This document shows, in pieces, positions 8,350 to 15,684 of a stretch of 17,548 nucleotides of DNA. Below the pieces are notes generated by a model. That model made no database searches, was not told the DNA's origin, and saw nothing but the letters and a program-made list of their open reading frames with translations. Origin of the DNA: an uncultured Dorea sp. (lineage in GTDB: Bacteria; Bacillota; Clostridia; Lachnospirales; Lachnospiraceae); assembly GCA_910587575.1 (NCBI GenBank), contig CAJULU010000007.1, forward strand, positions 66,370 to 83,917, in the 5' to 3' direction. Position 1 is the first letter of the stretch. The number at the start of each line of letters is the position of its first letter. The position numbers were made by a program, and so were the translations under genes.

Positions 8350-9078
8350 CTATCCCACCTCCCCGTCATTATCTGCTGCGAAAGGTTCCCTTGCCGCTGT
8401 TTTCAGGAACAGTTCTTCCAGGCGGCCGGCCTCAGGCATCCCGCCCTGATATCCAAGCTCTCCGTTTACGATGATCCCGATGTAATCTGCCGTCTGGGCA
8501 ATCTCACCAAGGATGTGGCTGGATACAATCACCGTCATCCCGTCTTTGGGGAATCTCCTGATCATCTGCCGCAATTCCCTGATTCCGATGGGATCCAGGC
8601 CATTCAGGGGTTCGTCAAGCACCAGCAGTCTGGGCCTGGAAAGAAGTGCGATTCCAATTCCAAGCCGCTGTTTCATTCCCATGGAAAACGCTCCGGCCTT
8701 TTTCTTCCCTGTATCAGCTAAATCCACCAGTTCCAGCACTTCCCGGATCCGCTCATCTGACACCCCTAAAAGCAGTGCACGGACTTTCAGATTCTCCCAT
8801 GCCGACAGATTCTCATACACCGGCGGCGTCTCGATCAATGCGCCGGTTTCTGCCAGATCCTTCCGGCTCCACTCGTGGCCGTCAAAGAGAATCCGGCCTC
8901 CCGTGGGGCGCAGGATTCCTGTCAGCATTTTTAACAGTGTGGATTTCCCGGCTCCATTGGGGCCGAGAAGCCCGTATATACAGCACCTGGGGACTGAAAG
9001 AGAAACTTGATGAACGGCATGGTGATTACGAAATGACTTTGTAAGACACCTGGTTTCTAATAAGATGTTTTGATTCAT
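8350..9078 (-). CDS. Lantibiotic immunity ABC transporter ATP-binding protein, LanF/CprA-like
   Basis: Cytoplasmic ATPase of 242 residues that powers the two permeases encoded after it. Walker A is GPNGAGKST (39-47), the ABC signature is FSMGMKQR (131-138) with MGMKQ replacing the usual SGGQ, Walker B and catalytic Glu are LLVLDEP (151-157), and the H-loop His is at 188 (VIVSSHILGEI). The FSMGMKQRLGIGIALL form of the signature is common in the peptide-resistance (BcrA/LanF/CprA) branch of ABC transporters. The start is well set by AGGAGG at 9087-9092, 8 bp before the ATG. It is the first gene of a five-gene set with two permeases, regulator and kinase. No lantibiotic precursor or modification gene lies nearby, so resistance is likelier than producer immunity. 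Confidence 0.93.
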   Translation of the reverse strand: MNQNILLETRCLTKSFRNHHAVHQVSLSVPRCCIYGLLGPNGAGKSTLLKMLTGILRPTGGRILFDGHEWSRKDLAETGALIETPPVYENLSAWENLKVRALLLGVSDERIREVLELVDLADTGKKKAGAFSMGMKQRLGIGIALLSRPRLLVLDEPLNGLDPIGIRELRQMIRRFPKDGMTVIVSSHILGEIAQTADYIGIIVNGELGYQGGMPEAGRLEELFLKTAAREPFAADNDGEVG

Positions 9079-9181
9079 AGACCTTTCCTCCTATCTCCTG
9101 CCTGTGAATATTCTGCCTGGCCAGATACCTGACAGCGCATTCACGGTCTATCACTGAACTACAAGATAAGAATAAGGGGAA

Positions 9182-9210
9182 ATTATAAGGAAAGTATAAG
9201 GAAATCTGAA
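9182..9210 (-). promoter_or_regulatory. Candidate regulated promoter of the ABC/two-component operon
   Basis: On the minus strand a perfect -10 TATAAT occupies 9187-9182. The -35 position 17 bp upstream, TTCAGA (9210-9205), matches consensus poorly. A perfect -10 with a poor -35 is typical of activator-dependent promoters. Transcription would start near 9175, leaving a leader of about 97 bases before the ATPase ATG. The spacer and -10 are filled by the direct repeats listed separately. This is an inference from motifs. Confidence 0.5.
9184..9204. repeat. Two tandem 10-bp direct repeats, 11-bp period; possible response-regulator site
   Basis: TATAAGGAAA occurs exactly twice on the plus strand, at 9184-9193 and 9195-9204, one base apart (TTTCCTTATA on the coding strand of the operon). 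A degenerate third copy, TAAGGGGAAA, lies at 9173-9182. OmpR/PhoB-family regulators usually bind as tandem dimers to direct repeats of about 11 bp, and a regulator of that family is encoded in this operon. Binding is not shown. Confidence 0.55.
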
Positions 9211-9255
9211 ATAAACAAAAATAAGGTCAGGAATCTAAAAAACAATTCCCAACCT
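9208..9255 (-). terminator. Rho-independent terminator of the pap/dnaG-to-nucleoside kinase gene set
   Basis: On the minus strand AGGTTGGGAAT (9255-9245) and ATTCCTGACCT (9234-9224) form an 11-bp stem with two G-U pairs and a 10-base loop. A T-rich tail, TATTTTTGTTTATTTC (9223-9208), follows. It lies about 70 bp after the kinase stop and ends directly at the candidate -35 of the ABC operon, separating the two units. Confidence 0.85.
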
Positions 9256-9326
9256 CAATCGCTATTTCTTCATCTATCTATTCAAGAACTTGATGGAAAA
9301 ATAATCATCGTCATGCCAGACAATAC

Positions 9327-11060
9327 TCAGACCTTAAAACACCCGCCCCCGATAAATTCTCTCAGCAGCGAATTGGTCGGCACATTCTCACTCCCGATCC
9401 CCACAAAATAATCCAGGAATTTCAGCAGCCTCTTCGCCTCCAGGAACTCCGGGCAGTTCCTGTCAATCCCGAAAAGCAGCGGCTCCACATAGATCTTCAG
9501 CACCGCCAGTTCATAGATCAGCGTTGAGTTGAACATAACGTCCGCTTCCTCCTGGTACGGGAAGATAAACTTCTCCTCCCCTCTTCTGACGGACTGCCAC
9601 ATCTGTATCGTACGCTGGGCGGAAGATCCTCTGGTCCTGGCATCCCTCACAATACGCCGCAGCAGCCTTCCATCCGTAGTCGGAATCCGGTCATGCTCGT
9701 CAACATTTAACTGGGTCAGCGCACTGATATAGATCTTAAACTTATTTTCATCCGGAAGATTCTCCGTCATCTTCGGATTCAGACAATGGATCCCCTCGAT
9801 CACAAGGACGTCATTCTCGTTAAGCCTGGTAGTCTGCGTCCCGTACTCCTTATGCCCTGTCACGAAATTGAAGGTAGGAATCACCACTTCCCTGCCGTCC
9901 AGCAGTTCATTTAGCTGCCGGTTAAACAGTTCCACGTCCACCGCCTCCAGGCATTCAAAGTCAAAGGCACCCGTCTCGTCCCTTGGATTCTCCTCCCGCT
10001 CCACGAAATAGTTGTCCACGGCAATCGGCCTGGGCGTTAATCCATTGGCCCTAAGCTGCACGGACAGCCTGTGGGAAAATGTGGTCTTTCCAGATGAGGA
10101 GGGACCTGCGATCAGAATGAATTTCAATTCCGGCCGTGCGGCAATCTGCGATGCAATCTCCGCAATCTTCTTCTCCTGCAGCGCCTCCTGGACCAGAACC
10201 ACATCGTGGACCCCGTCTTTCGTAATCCTGTCATTAAGGGCGCCTACCGTCTCGATTCCCTGGAGATCCCCCCATTTTACCGACTCTCTCAGTACACGGA
10301 ACAATTTGTTCTGCGGCTCGAAGGGCGGCACCTCCCTGGGCGCAGACCTGACCGGCATCTGCACAACGAATCCCTCATCATACAGATGGAGACGGAAATA
10401 TTTCAGATATCCTGCACTGGGAACCATGTACCCGTAATAATAATCCTCAAATTCATTCATACTGTATATATTGACCTTGGAAACCCGGCGGTAGCGGAAC
10501 AGCCGTTCCTTGTCATGCATCCCATGCCGCCCGAACAGGGCAATGGCCTCGTCCGTCTGGATGGACCGCTTACAGATCGGCATATCCATTTCCACCATCC
10601 TGCGCATTCTTGCTTCCACAAGATCCAGAAACTCCTGATCCACGGAAACATTCCCTGCCACCGTACAGTAATATCCTTTGCTCACGGAAAAATGGATCCT
10701 TACTTTCTGAACTACGTCATGCCCCGCCACGTCATAGACAGCCTTTACCATCATCAGCTTGATACTTCGCCGGTAAGTCCGGTTTCCAATCTCCCCGGCA
10801 GTAGTCTCAAAGGCAAGGGTACAGTCCCCTTTCAGCCGTTTAAATAATTCCTGCAGTTTCCCATTGACGAATACCAGTACAATATCGTCCTCATAGTCCT
10901 TCTGATATTCCATGGCAATCTCATGATATGTAGTCCCTGCCGCATAGAGCCGGATCTCATCCCCGATCTGGACCCGATACATTTCTACATTTGCCTGGTC
11001 TCCTGTCTGATGGCTGCCGCACATCTCTTCCATCTGATCTGACTGCCTCTCTCTGCTCAT
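9327..11060 (-). CDS. Nucleoside kinase, uridine kinase-like, with N-terminal TGS/ThrRS-like region
   Basis: The protein has 577 residues. After a polar N-terminal extension of about 26 residues comes a TGS-like domain (about 27-90, with VFVNGKLQEL). A region resembling the second additional domain of threonyl-tRNA synthetase follows (about 95-240, including GRHGMHDKERLF and PSAGYLKYFRLHL). The C-terminal P-loop kinase domain (about 290-577) has Walker A GPSSSGKT at 319-326 and the uridine kinase-type segment AVDNYFVEREENPRDETG. Proteins with this architecture are annotated as nucleoside kinases of the uridine kinase family, phosphorylating uridine/cytidine-like substrates; the role of the synthetase-like half is not known to me. 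The ATG at 11060 follows AGAGGTGA. It is the last gene of the cluster, 43 bp after the Nif3-like gene, and is followed by the terminator at 9208-9255. The exact substrate is uncertain. Confidence 0.88.
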   Translation of the reverse strand: MSRERQSDQMEEMCGSHQTGDQANVEMYRVQIGDEIRLYAAGTTYHEIAMEYQKDYEDDIVLVFVNGKLQELFKRLKGDCTLAFETTAGEIGNRTYRRSIKLMMVKAVYDVAGHDVVQKVRIHFSVSKGYYCTVAGNVSVDQEFLDLVEARMRRMVEMDMPICKRSIQTDEAIALFGRHGMHDKERLFRYRRVSKVNIYSMNEFEDYYYGYMVPSAGYLKYFRLHLYDEGFVVQMPVRSAPREVPPFEPQNKLFRVLRESVKWGDLQGIETVGALNDRITKDGVHDVVLVQEALQEKKIAEIASQIAARPELKFILIAGPSSSGKTTFSHRLSVQLRANGLTPRPIAVDNYFVEREENPRDETGAFDFECLEAVDVELFNRQLNELLDGREVVIPTFNFVTGHKEYGTQTTRLNENDVLVIEGIHCLNPKMTENLPDENKFKIYISALTQLNVDEHDRIPTTDGRLLRRIVRDARTRGSSAQRTIQMWQSVRRGEEKFIFPYQEEADVMFNSTLIYELAVLKIYVEPLLFGIDRNCPEFLEAKRLLKFLDYFVGIGSENVPTNSLLREFIGGGCFKV

Positions 11061-11103
11061 ATCTTCACCTCTTTCCTATGATTTCCCCTCTCTGCTCCAT
11101 ATA

Positions 11104-11910
11104 CTATAAATTCACATACGGATGCTTTACAGGCGCCGCAAGAACCTCTGCCCCCGTTATTTTCTCCTGCAGATACTCTTTCATGTCTTCCACGAAAATG
11201 TATTCCAGCCCGTAATGCCCCGCATCGATCACAGCCATCCCCTGGGCTGCGGCATCTATCCCTTCATGATGTCCCATATCCCCGGTAATCAGTACATCCG
11301 CACTTCTGCCAAGAGCATCTCTGATTACGCTCTTTCCGGACCCGGGACATACTGCCACCTTATGCACCGGCTTCTTCAGATCCCCGAACACCCGGACCGC
11401 CTCCAGTGAAAAGGCTTTCTTCACCCATTCACAGCAGTCCTCTAAAGGAACCGGTTCTGCCAGATAACCGGTTCTCCCGATTCCTTCCCGGCATACCTCA
11501 TTCTCTCCGTGATCCGGCTGCTGCCCTTCGCAGGTGACCTCAAGGACATCCTGACGCATGAGTTTCAGCCTGTCTGCTGCCAGCTTCCCCATACGGACCA
11601 CGTCATAATTCGTGTGCATGGCATAATACGCAATATCCCTCCGGGCCAGGCTAAGTACACGCCGCCCGATAAAATCCTGTCCGGTAATCCGCTTCATCCC
11701 GGAGAAGATCAGCGGATGATGTGTCACCAGCAGATCCGCACCCCACCGTGCCGCCTCGTCAATCACTTCATCCGTCGCATCCAGTGCGACATAAATCCTT
11801 CTGACCGGTTTCTCCTCCCTTCCCACCAGAAGTCCCACATTGTCCCAGTCCATGGCATAGCTTCTTGCGAAGTTTTCTTCCAGCACAGCCATGACATCCT
11901 TACATAACAT
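11104..11910 (-). CDS. Nif3-like dinuclear metal-center hexameric protein (YqfO/YbgI family)
   Basis: The protein has 268 residues. The family forms toroidal hexamers with a two-metal site per subunit. Likely metal ligands are visible: His64-His65 (VTHHPLIF), the MHTNYD segment (H99, D103) and near the C-terminus GHYGLEYIF (H232, E236). It is often named GTP cyclohydrolase 1 type 2 homolog, but that activity is not firmly established. At 268 residues it is the short form, lacking the roughly 100-residue PII-like insert of longer members such as Bacillus YqfO. The ATG at 11910 follows AGGTGG. It lies 70 bp after trmK, the order commonly seen in Firmicutes (sigA-trmK-nif3-like). The cellular role remains unclear. 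Confidence 0.93.
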   Translation of the reverse strand: MLCKDVMAVLEENFARSYAMDWDNVGLLVGREEKPVRRIYVALDATDEVIDEAARWGADLLVTHHPLIFSGMKRITGQDFIGRRVLSLARRDIAYYAMHTNYDVVRMGKLAADRLKLMRQDVLEVTCEGQQPDHGENEVCREGIGRTGYLAEPVPLEDCCEWVKKAFSLEAVRVFGDLKKPVHKVAVCPGSGKSVIRDALGRSADVLITGDMGHHEGIDAAAQGMAVIDAGHYGLEYIFVEDMKEYLQEKITGAEVLAAPVKHPYVNL

Positions 11911-11980
11911 CCAACTCCACCTTTCCAGACGAACTCACATGCCCCATCCGGGCTTTCTCCTCACCCTGGCCCATCACATT

Positions 11981-12691
11981 TTACAGGTCCGGATGAATAC
12001 AATAATATCCAAGGGCTCTGCTGATCATCATCATCTCTCTTCTGATCTCCTGCATACGTTCCCTGGCTCCTTCGCTTCCCACATGATGGCTCAGCTCCTT
12101 AAATATTCCTTCCCGGATATCCAGTTCCCTGTGAAGGAACTTCTCAAGAACCGGATTCTTCTTCTCCAGAAGCCGCTTCCCGAAAATATACTCACACTCT
12201 GCGTACCTTGGTGATTCCCCATGAACCACCCGCATCATCGGATAATATTTTCCGTCCTCCTCCACCATGTCCTCATCAATAATATTCATATTGTGATCCA
12301 GAAGATACCTGCGCACCCGCCACACCTCTGACTGTGGCTGCAGGATGCATGCTTTCAGGCTCTTCACCACTTCCTGTCCTTCTTCCAGAATCTTAATCAC
12401 CAGACCGCCTCCCATACCGGCGGCAATCATCGTATCCACTTCCCCAGGCTGAACCGCCGAAAGGCCGTCAGACAGCCGTGTCTCAATCTGCCCCTTGAGA
12501 TTATATCCGATAATATGCATCCTGGCCCGCTTAAGGGGTCCGCCGTTGATATCCAGTGCGATCACCTTGGACGCAATATTCTTCTGCATCAGATAAATGG
12601 GTATGTAGCCGTGATCCGTTCCAACATCTGCAACAGAGGCGCCCTCTGTCACAAGACTTGCAACCGCATAAAGTCTTCTTGATAGTTCCAT
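11981..12691 (-). CDS. trmK: tRNA (adenine(22)-N1)-methyltransferase TrmK
   Basis: Class I S-adenosylmethionine methyltransferase of 236 residues, the usual TrmK length. The family methylates N1 of adenine 22 in the D-loop of tRNAs. Visible are the SAM-binding motif ADVGTDHGYIPIYL (about 21-34), the acidic ribose-binding stretch ALDINGGPLKRA (about 45-56) and IAAGMGGGLVIKIL (about 89-102) in the catalytic core. The C-terminal part (about 165-236) is helical and basic, matching the coiled-coil tail of this family. The ATG at 12691 lies 13 bp after the rpoD stop, with AGAGG 6 bases upstream, so it is almost certainly co-transcribed with rpoD. Confidence 0.93.
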   Translation of the reverse strand: MELSRRLYAVASLVTEGASVADVGTDHGYIPIYLMQKNIASKVIALDINGGPLKRARMHIIGYNLKGQIETRLSDGLSAVQPGEVDTMIAAGMGGGLVIKILEEGQEVVKSLKACILQPQSEVWRVRRYLLDHNMNIIDEDMVEEDGKYYPMMRVVHGESPRYAECEYIFGKRLLEKKNPVLEKFLHRELDIREGIFKELSHHVGSEGARERMQEIRREMMMISRALGYYCIHPDL

Positions 12692-12704
12692 AGGCGCCTC
12701 TTTC

Positions 12705-13817
12705 TTAATCCAGATAATCTCTTAATTTTCTGCTGCGGCTTGGATGCCGGAGCTTCCGTAAGGCTTTCGCCTCGATCTGGCGGATACGTTCCCTTGTGAC
12801 GTCGAATTCCTTCCCGACTTCCTCCAGTGTACGCGCACGTCCGTCATTCATGCCGAACCGTAATCTCAAAACCTTCTGTTCTCTCTCTGTCAAGGTTCCC
12901 AGAACCTCGTCAAGCTGTTCCTTCAGAAGCGTCTGTGCCGCCGCCTCTGCCGGCACCGGTACATTGTCATCCTGGATAAAGTCTCCCAGATGACTATCCT
13001 CCTCCTCGCCGATGGGGGTCTCTAAAGACACTGGTTCCTGGGAAATCTTCAGAATTTCACGAACCCTCTCCACAGGCATGTCCAGTTCCTCCGCAATCTC
13101 CTCCGGCGTGGGCTCCCGCCCAAGTTCCTGCAGCAATTGTCTGGACACACGGATTAATTTGTTAATCGTCTCTACCATATGAACCGGAATACGGATTGTT
13201 CTCGCCTGATCCGCAATAGCCCGGGTAATGGCCTGGCGGATCCACCATGTGGCATAGGTACTGAACTTGAATCCCTTGCGGTAATCAAACTTCTCAACCG
13301 CCTTGATAAGCCCCAGGTTCCCTTCCTGGATCAGATCCAGGAACAGCATCCCGCGCCCCACGTAACGCTTTGCAATACTGACAACCAGACGCAGATTCGC
13401 TTCCGCAAGACGTTTCTTGGCTTCCTCATCCCCTTCTGCCATCCTGCTTGCCAGATCTACCTCTTCATCCGCAGTCAGAAGCGGAACCTTGCCGATCTCT
13501 TTGAGATACATGCGGACCGGATCCTCAATACTGATTCCGTCCGGGATGGACAGATCCAGCTTCTCCATATCCACATCGTCTTCCTCGGAAATCAGAATAT
13601 CCACATCATCAAGGTCATCGTCATCCCCGCTGATACGCAGCACGTCAATATTGTGCGATTCCAGGTACTCGAAGACCTTCTCCATCTGATCTGGCTCCAG
13701 TTCCATATCTGAAAAGAAATCATTAATTTCCTGTACTTCCAGAATACTCTTCTTCTTTTTTCCCAGAGAGACCAGATCTTTTAATTTCTCTTCAAATTTC
13801 ACTATGTTTTCTTCCAT
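12705..13817 (-). CDS. rpoD: RNA polymerase primary sigma factor RpoD (SigA)
   Basis: The protein has 370 residues, like Bacillus SigA, and lacks the large insert of enterobacterial sigma-70. Region 1.1 (about 1-75) runs into a very acidic linker (about 64-85, GDDDDLDDVD then SEEDDVD). Region 1.2 is at about 95-130. Region 2 has the core-binding and -10 recognition sequence DLIQEGNLGLIKAVEKFDYR (151-170) and FSTYATWWIRQAITRA (175-190). Region 3 follows, and region 4.2 has the -35 helix-turn-helix LEEVGKEFDVTRERIRQIEA (331-350). It directs polymerase to housekeeping promoters such as that of the tRNA at the right edge. The ATG at 13817 follows AGAGGATGG. It sits 39 bp after dnaG in the conserved dnaG-rpoD arrangement. 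Confidence 0.97.
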   Translation of the reverse strand: MEENIVKFEEKLKDLVSLGKKKKSILEVQEINDFFSDMELEPDQMEKVFEYLESHNIDVLRISGDDDDLDDVDILISEEDDVDMEKLDLSIPDGISIEDPVRMYLKEIGKVPLLTADEEVDLASRMAEGDEEAKKRLAEANLRLVVSIAKRYVGRGMLFLDLIQEGNLGLIKAVEKFDYRKGFKFSTYATWWIRQAITRAIADQARTIRIPVHMVETINKLIRVSRQLLQELGREPTPEEIAEELDMPVERVREILKISQEPVSLETPIGEEEDSHLGDFIQDDNVPVPAEAAAQTLLKEQLDEVLGTLTEREQKVLRLRFGMNDGRARTLEEVGKEFDVTRERIRQIEAKALRKLRHPSRSRKLRDYLD

Positions 13818-13856
13818 ATAGTGCCCATCCTCTCATTGCTTGCTTATATTTTATCC

Positions 13857-15632
13857 TTAATTTATAGAAATATGCAGTTTTTGGATATCCTGCATCTCCC
13901 TTTTTACATCCATCAGCTTCTGAAGCCCTGGCATATCCGTTGGATCCAGCTGCTTTGCCGCTTCTTCTATACTATGGTTCTTTACACGCAGGACCGTTTC
14001 TTTCAGAGCCTTCTCCTGCTCCTTCGCCGAGGTCAGTTCCCGTATCCTGGTATGAAACAGGCCGGCCACGTCCCGGTGCTCTTCCTCGTCTGCAAAATGG
14101 TTCATGATCCTGGCCGGATTCACTTCTCCCGCCTCGTATTGTTCATAGAGAAGCTCTGCAACCGTCCGGTAGATACCCTCGGAAAAATCTGACGGTGCAA
14201 TATACGGTCTGATCTGCCGGAAAACAGATTCATCCTCAATCAGCCAGGTCAGCAGGATCTTCTGGGACTTCACAATTCCGTCCTCTTTCCCGCCATGCTG
14301 CTGGTTCGTCTGCTTCGGCCGCTTTGCAGGAACTGCAAGCCCGGCCTGTACAGCAACTTTCCCCACCAGATTCTTCAGATCCCCGATTCCTACATGATAG
14401 GCCTCTGCCACTGCTTCTATGTAGTTATTGCGTTCAATCTCTTCCTCAAACTCCGTAAGACGTCTCGCTGCTTCCCTCATGAACTCCGTCTTTCCCTCCG
14501 GGGTATGAAGATCATAACTCTTCTCCAGAACCTCCAGACTGAACATGAAGCCATTCCTTGCTTTCCCGATCCGCTCTTCAAATGCCTCTGCCCCGAGATT
14601 CTTAATAAACTCATCAGGATCTTTGTAGGGTTCCATGCGGATGACTCTGGCGGTAATCCCCACTTCTCTTAAAATCGGCACTGCCCTGAGGGCGGCCTTC
14701 GTTCCCGCCTCATCACTGTCATAGGTCAGATAGACCTCCTGGACATAACGCCTGATCAGAGAGGCATGTCCAGGCGTCAGCGCCGTGCCAAGGGATGCCA
14801 CGGCATTGGTAAATCCCGCCTGGTGGAGCGAAATTACATCCATATACCCTTCACACAGCAGAAAATAGGGCTTTCTGGAACTTCTTGCCCGGTTCAGCCC
14901 ATACAGGTTGCGGCTCTTGTCGAAGATTACCGTCTCCGGGGAATTCAGATACTTCGGCTTTCCGTCTCCCATGACACGGCCGCCGAACCCGATCACACGG
15001 CTGTTCACATCCATGATGGGAAACATCACCCGGTTCCAGAACTTATCGTACACGCCCTGCCGCTCATCTACGCTGATCAGACCGGCCTTGATAAGCATCT
15101 CCGACTGATACCCCTTGGACTTCAGATACTGATACAGATCGTTACTGTACTTGTTCGAGTATCCGAGCCCAAAGGCCCGGATGGTGTCATCACTTAACTC
15201 TCTGTTCTTCAGATAGGAGAGCGCATGGGCTCCCTGCGTCTGTTTCAGCTGTACATAATAATACCGGGCTGCCAGCTTGTTGATCTCCAGAAGGACCGCC
15301 TTGGTATCCGCCCGTTCTTTTGCCTCTTTGGAATATTCCTGTTCCGGCAGTTTAACGCCCCCTCGGTCCGCCAGGTATTTCAGCGCTTCCACGAAAGAAT
15401 AGTTCTCATATTCCATCAGAAAGGTAAACACATTGCCCCCCGCCCCGCAGCCAAAACAGTAATACATCTGCTTCTGCCTGCTGACAGAGAACGACGGTGA
15501 TTTCTCGTTGTGGAAGGGACACAGCCCGAAATAGGAACTTCCCTTTTTCTGCAGCCTCACATAACCGGATATGACATCTACAATGTCATTTTTTGATCTT
15601 ACTTCTTCAATTACTTCATCGGAATAATACAT
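13857..15632 (-). CDS. dnaG: DNA primase DnaG
   Basis: Primase of 591 residues that makes RNA primers at the replication fork together with the replicative helicase. The N-terminal zinc-binding domain has a CHC2-type site: C38, H41, C59 and C62 (LCPFHNEKSPSF and YYCFGCGAGG). The polymerase core carries the basic motif RVMFPIMDVNSRVIGFGGR (about 201-219). The TOPRIM fold has E261 (LLCEGYMDV) and D305/D307 (YDSDEAG), which hold catalytic metals. The C-terminal domain (about 450-591) is the likely helicase-binding part. The ATG at 15632 follows GAGGGTG. The 52-bp gap to the preceding PPK2 gene has no terminator and only a weak AT-rich -10-like stretch, so the promoter used is uncertain. Confidence 0.97.
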   Translation of the reverse strand: MYYSDEVIEEVRSKNDIVDVISGYVRLQKKGSSYFGLCPFHNEKSPSFSVSRQKQMYYCFGCGAGGNVFTFLMEYENYSFVEALKYLADRGGVKLPEQEYSKEAKERADTKAVLLEINKLAARYYYVQLKQTQGAHALSYLKNRELSDDTIRAFGLGYSNKYSNDLYQYLKSKGYQSEMLIKAGLISVDERQGVYDKFWNRVMFPIMDVNSRVIGFGGRVMGDGKPKYLNSPETVIFDKSRNLYGLNRARSSRKPYFLLCEGYMDVISLHQAGFTNAVASLGTALTPGHASLIRRYVQEVYLTYDSDEAGTKAALRAVPILREVGITARVIRMEPYKDPDEFIKNLGAEAFEERIGKARNGFMFSLEVLEKSYDLHTPEGKTEFMREAARRLTEFEEEIERNNYIEAVAEAYHVGIGDLKNLVGKVAVQAGLAVPAKRPKQTNQQHGGKEDGIVKSQKILLTWLIEDESVFRQIRPYIAPSDFSEGIYRTVAELLYEQYEAGEVNPARIMNHFADEEEHRDVAGLFHTRIRELTSAKEQEKALKETVLRVKNHSIEEAAKQLDPTDMPGLQKLMDVKREMQDIQKLHISIN

Positions 15633-15684
15633 TATTTACACCCTCATATATAATATTCGACAAAAGCACTGGATTTCCTTTATT

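Noticed and set aside
7807..8721. A 304-codon plus-strand open frame across the permease and ATPase genes
   Set aside because: It lies antisense to two genes with clear motifs, is rich in His/Gln/Pro/Arg in a way typical of reverse-frame reading, has no ribosome site and matches no fold I recognise.
9282..9293. Inverted repeat TCAAG-AA-CTTGA between the kinase stop and the terminator
   Set aside because: Only 5 bp per arm with a 2-base centre; too short for a terminator and with no link to a nearby regulator. Probably chance.
15633..15684. A dnaG promoter in the gap after the PPK2 gene
   Set aside because: AT-rich TATTAT/TATATA words exist but none has a suitable -35 at 16-18 bp, so no promoter was called.
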